Source: JBEIJQ01 sp040380145
Lineage (GTDB): Bacteria; Bacteroidota; Bacteroidia; Chitinophagales; Saprospiraceae
Direction: 5' to 3'
DNA: 7,531 nt
Assembly: GCA_040380145.1 (NCBI GenBank)
Contig: JBEIJQ010000147.1
Span: 1 to 7,531 of the forward strand
Shown here in pieces: positions 4,672 through 7,531 of this stretch. The notes below the pieces were generated by a model that made no database searches, was not told where the DNA came from, and worked only from the letters and a program-made list of their open reading frames with translations. Position numbers and translations under genes: made by a program. Each line of letters begins with the position of its first letter. The first letter of the stretch is position 1.

Positions 4672-7076
4672 ACGCTATCGCGCATCCGCGCCAATGGCCG
4701 AAAGCCCGGCGTCGGGCTTTGTTGGCCGCTTACCTGATATTTTTGGCCGCCTATGCTTTTTGCCTGCCCCGAAAACTGTTCACAGACCCGGTCAGCACGG
4801 TCCTGTTGGCGCGCGACAGTTCCCTGGTCGGCGCCCGAATCGCCGCCGACGGCCAGTGGAGATTCCCCGAAAATCCGGAGGTGCCTGAAAAATTCGCGGT
4901 TTGCCTGAAAACATTTGAGGACAAGCGTTTCGAGTCACACTTCGGCGTGGATCCCCTTGCTTTGGGGAGGGCTTTTTGGCAAAACCTGACACGGGGCCGC
5001 CGAGTGAGCGGGGGCAGCACGATCACCATGCAGCTCGTCCGCCTCTCGCGCAAGGGCAAGGCCCGGAACCTGTGGCAGAAATCCGTGGAGATGCTTTTGG
5101 CCAGCCGCTTGGAGATCACTTTTTCCAAAAAAGAAATCCTCGCCCTGTACGCTTCCAATGCCCCTTTCGGCGGCAATGTGGTCGGGCTGGACGCCGCTGC
5201 GTGGAAGTACTTCGGACGGTCCGCCGAAAAGTTGACATGGGCGGAGCACGCCGTACTGGCCGTGTTGCCGAATGCGCCGGCGTTGATCCACCCCGGCCGC
5301 AACCGCGACGCGCTGCGGCAAAAGCGCGACGTCCTGCTCGACGCCTTGGTGCAGGAAGGCCACTTGGACTCGTTGAGCGCGGCCCTGTCCAAATTGGAGC
5401 CTTTGCCCTCGGCCCCGCAGGCGCTGCCCTCTCTGGCTCCGCACCTGCTCGACCGGGTGCGGCAAGATCCGTCCGTCCGCCAAGACGCGCTGGTGCGCAC
5501 CACCTTGGACGCCGGCCTGCAGGCCCAATTGACCGAAATCCTGAAAAGACACCACGCACGCCTGCGCGAAAACGAGATCCACAACGCCGCGGCAATAGTG
5601 GCAGATGTGGAGACCGGAGAAGTGCTGGCCTACCTCGGCAACGTGCCTCAATGCGGAGCCGAACACGGTGAGTCGGTGGACATCGTTCGTGCGCCGCGCA
5701 GTTCGGGCAGCATCCTCAAACCGTTTTTGTTCGCCGGCATGCTCCACGACGGCGAACTGATGCCCGATATGCTGATGCCCGATATTCCGTCCCAGTTCGG
5801 GGGATTCAGTCCCAAAAACTTCGATTACCGCTATTCGGGCGCCATTTCGGCCCGAAGCGCCTTGGCGCGCTCGCTGAACGTCCCGTACGTGGAAATGCTC
5901 AACCGGTACGGCGTGGGCAAATTCCACGCCCTGTTGGGCAAAATGGGCATGCGCACGCTGTCGAAACCGCCCGGCCATTACGGATTGACCCTTGTGCTGG
6001 GCGGAGCGGAATCCACGCTCTGGGACTTGGCCGGCATGTACGCTTCCATGGCGCGGACGCTGGGGAATTTTCGCCGCTGTGGTTCGCGGTACGACCCGGA
6101 GGCCTTTCGGGAGCTGCATTTTCTGGTGGAAAAAAAGCGTCCCGAAACAGCGGCCGATCGGCGGACGGCCGTTGCGGCCGTGCTCGGGGCCGGGGCCATC
6201 TGGCACGCCTTCGAGGCGATGCAGGAAGTGGTGCGCCCCGGGGAGGAGGGTTACTGGCAGCGGTTCGCCTCCGCTCGGCGGGTGGCCTGGAAGACCGGCA
6301 CCAGTTTCGGTTTCCGCGATGCCTGGGCCGTGGGAGTCACCCCCCGCTATGTGGTGGCCGTCTGGGCCGGCAACGCCGACGGCGAGGGAAGGCCCGGGCT
6401 CGTGGGCGTCTTGGCCGCCGCTCCGATCCTGTTCGACATGCTCTCCGCCATCGCGCCGTCCGACGAGTGGTTCGATCGGCCTTTCGACGATCTGGTTGAA
6501 CTGGCCGTCTGCCCCCAAAGCGGCCACCGAGTCGGGCCGAATTGTCCGGCCGCCGATACGGCTTGGGTACCCAAGACCTGCGCGAAAACCGGTGCATGTC
6601 CCTTTCACCGCGAATTGTTTCTCGACAATTCCGGGCGTTGGCGGGTGCACGGCGACTGTGTTTCGCCCTCCGAAATGGTCAAAAAGGTGTTTTTCGTGCT
6701 GCCTCCGGCCCAAGAGCATTATTACCGCAATTATCGACCGGACTTCGAGCCGCCGCCGCCGTTCAGAAAAGACTGCGCGGAAATGGCACGGGCGCTGGAG
6801 GGTCGTTCGATCGAATTGATCTACCCCAAAGCCGGTTCTCGCATCTTTGTGCCCAAGGAGATGGATTCGCGGCGCGGCCGGACGATTTTCGAGGCCGCGC
6901 ACCGCAGAAAGGACGCGGTGGTGTTTTGGCACCTCGACGATGTTTATTTGGGGCAGACAACCCATTTCCATCAAATCGCTCTTGATCCCCCGCTCGGAAA
7001 GCATGTGCTCACCTTGGTGGACGAAAGCGGCGAAATCGCCACGGTTTCTTTCGAGATCCTGTCGGAAAACAAATGA
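4668..7076 (+). CDS. pbpC: Penicillin-binding protein 1C (bifunctional glycosyltransferase/transpeptidase)
   Basis: A class A PBP that polymerises lipid II and, in principle, cross-links peptidoglycan on the periplasmic face. In order, the 802 residues show: a basic N-terminus and signal anchor at about 14-33 (RRRALLAAYLIFLAAYAF); a GT51 domain at about 70-235 with the catalytic Glu84 in TFEDKRF, HFGVDPLALGRAFWQN and GGSTITMQL 115-123; a transpeptidase domain with Ser348 in SILK (348-351), SLN 402-404 and KTGTSFGFRDAW 542-553; a cysteine-rich linker at about 615-664; and a BiPBP_C domain at about 715-797, ending GKHVLTLVDESGEIATVSFEIL. All catalytic motifs are intact. The C-terminal domain marks it as PBP1C rather than PBP1A or 1B. 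I chose the TTG at 4668, whose TTGA overlaps the alkB TGA; the only upstream start would add 19 residues inside alkB. The alpha-2-macroglobulin gene often paired with pbpC is not in the window. Confidence 0.92.
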   Translation: MNAIAHPRQWPKARRRALLAAYLIFLAAYAFCLPRKLFTDPVSTVLLARDSSLVGARIAADGQWRFPENPEVPEKFAVCLKTFEDKRFESHFGVDPLALGRAFWQNLTRGRRVSGGSTITMQLVRLSRKGKARNLWQKSVEMLLASRLEITFSKKEILALYASNAPFGGNVVGLDAAAWKYFGRSAEKLTWAEHAVLAVLPNAPALIHPGRNRDALRQKRDVLLDALVQEGHLDSLSAALSKLEPLPSAPQALPSLAPHLLDRVRQDPSVRQDALVRTTLDAGLQAQLTEILKRHHARLRENEIHNAAAIVADVETGEVLAYLGNVPQCGAEHGESVDIVRAPRSSGSILKPFLFAGMLHDGELMPDMLMPDIPSQFGGFSPKNFDYRYSGAISARSALARSLNVPYVEMLNRYGVGKFHALLGKMGMRTLSKPPGHYGLTLVLGGAESTLWDLAGMYASMARTLGNFRRCGSRYDPEAFRELHFLVEKKRPETAADRRTAVAAVLGAGAIWHAFEAMQEVVRPGEEGYWQRFASARRVAWKTGTSFGFRDAWAVGVTPRYVVAVWAGNADGEGRPGLVGVLAAAPILFDMLSAIAPSDEWFDRPFDDLVELAVCPQSGHRVGPNCPAADTAWVPKTCAKTGACPFHRELFLDNSGRWRVHGDCVSPSEMVKKVFFVLPPAQEHYYRNYRPDFEPPPPFRKDCAEMARALEGRSIELIYPKAGSRIFVPKEMDSRRGRTIFEAAHRRKDAVVFWHLDDVYLGQTTHFHQIALDPPLGKHVLTLVDESGEIATVSFEILSENK

Positions 7077-7113
7077 GCAACCGACGAGACCGTCCTCGGC
7101 AATGGTGTGCCCG

Positions 7114-7479
7114 TTACTTTTCCCCTGGTTCGTAATCGTTGTACAGGTGCAACCAGATCGAGCGGGAAAGGCGGGCGTTGTACAGGAAACCTATCGAGAA
7201 GACGCCCAAGATAACCAGGTAGGTCTGCCAGAGCGCAAGTTGAAAGACCGCCATACAAAGTACCCCGGTGATGAGCAACGCCCCGGAGCTCAGGGCGTAT
7301 CCGATGTACATGGCGCCCCACCAAAAACCGGGCTCCTGCTCGTACTTGAGGCCGCAATGCGGGCAGCGCTCGTACATATCGTAAATCTTCAGCTTGGAAA
7401 ACGGGGTGCGGAACTGGTCGCCTTCCCGGCAGCGGGGGCACTTCATGGCGACGATCGAAAACAGCGCATTTTTGGCCAT
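7114..7479 (-). CDS. DUF983 family zinc-ribbon membrane protein
   Basis: A 121-residue protein of unknown function. Two CxxC pairs, Cys14/Cys17 (MKCPRCREG) and Cys39/Cys42 (ERCPHCGLKYE), form a likely zinc ribbon at the N-terminus. They are followed by EPGFWWGAMYIGYALSS (49-65), the signature stretch of DUF983, and by two hydrophobic segments, about 57-80 and 84-101. The zinc ribbon probably faces the cytoplasm, but that is inference. The ATG at 7479 is chosen because it leaves a short lead before the first CxxC and lies about 28-32 nt after the expected transcription start of the box at 7515-7522. It converges on pbpC with a 37-nt gap in which I see only weak hairpins. No functional claim can be made beyond the family name. 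Confidence 0.88.
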   Translation of the reverse strand: MAKNALFSIVAMKCPRCREGDQFRTPFSKLKIYDMYERCPHCGLKYEQEPGFWWGAMYIGYALSSGALLITGVLCMAVFQLALWQTYLVILGVFSIGFLYNARLSRSIWLHLYNDYEPGEK

Positions 7480-7514
7480 AGGGGGGGTAGGGGCAACTAT
7501 GTGGTCGGTCCCCG

Positions 7515-7522
7515 CAAAAGTA
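7515..7522 (-). promoter_or_regulatory. Promoter -7 box TACTTTTG for the DUF983 gene
   Basis: Read on the minus strand this is TACTTTTG, an exact match to the Bacteroidota TAnnTTTG -7 element. It lies 35 nt before the DUF983 ATG, so transcription would begin near 7508-7511 with a leader of about 30 nt. The matching TTG at -33 would fall past the end of the window and cannot be checked. Confidence 0.65.
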
Positions 7523-7531
7523 CGGTTTTCG

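Noticed and set aside
5757..5785. A 14-bp tandem direct repeat (CTGATGCCCGATAT) inside pbpC.
   Set aside because: It encodes LMPDMLMPDIP, which fits the normal PBP1C spacing between the SxxK motif and PKNFD. It looks like coincidental codon use in a conserved stretch, not an insertion.
4935..7004. A 689-codon open frame on the minus strand, antisense to pbpC.
   Set aside because: It is codon-aligned with pbpC, whose product has every expected PBP1C motif. The antisense product is rich in His, Gly and Arg with no family signature, as expected for a shadow frame.
7077..7113. Possible bidirectional terminator between pbpC and the DUF983 gene.
   Set aside because: Only a 5-bp stem with a bulge (CCGACGAG/CTCGG) and a 4-bp stem (GGCA/TGCC) are visible, with no T tract on either side.

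Overview
The window most likely comes from a member of the Bacteroidota with a GC-rich genome. Three lines of evidence point there. An exact Bacteroidota-type -7 promoter box (TAnnTTTG) lies upstream of two genes, and none of the starts I checked has a clear Shine-Dalgarno sequence. The protein set (GH20-like hexosaminidase tail, BshC, a Bacteroidota-like AlkB, PBP1C with a BiPBP_C tail, DUF983) fits that phylum. The citrate synthase is of the eukaryote-like type I form, which also occurs in some Bacteroidota. A Saprospiraceae-like lineage would fit, but I cannot prove a family from this sequence alone.

Layout: (1) 2-430, plus strand: 3' end of a secreted glycosidase, probably a GH20 beta-N-acetylhexosaminidase with a C-terminal F5/8C-like carbohydrate-binding domain. 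(2) 447-1751, minus strand: complete citrate synthase, converging on the glycosidase with a 16-nt gap. (3) 1752-1892: a 141-nt divergent intergenic region with two short inverted repeats and no convincing promoter box. (4) 1893-3494, plus strand: bshC, the cysteine-adding enzyme of bacillithiol synthesis. (5) 3495-3603: a compact control region holding an inverted repeat, an exact TAnnTTTG box and a strong intrinsic terminator, the last two almost touching. (6) 3604-4671, plus strand: alkB, a membrane di-iron alkane hydroxylase. (7) 4668-7076, plus strand: pbpC, a class A penicillin-binding protein of the PBP1C type, whose TTG start overlaps the alkB stop. (8) 7114-7479, minus strand: a small DUF983 zinc-ribbon membrane protein, with its -7 box at 7515-7522.

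The genes do not form one pathway. They are mainly housekeeping or envelope functions (TCA cycle entry, low-molecular-weight thiol synthesis, peptidoglycan synthesis) plus one catabolic or lipid-modifying monooxygenase. The only operon-like pair is alkB-pbpC. No mobile element, CRISPR array, tRNA or rRNA was seen.

I found no convincing undescribed multi-gene system. The observations most worth a second look are the promoter/terminator arrangement between bshC and alkB, the inverted repeat next to it, and the TTGA overlap of alkB and pbpC.
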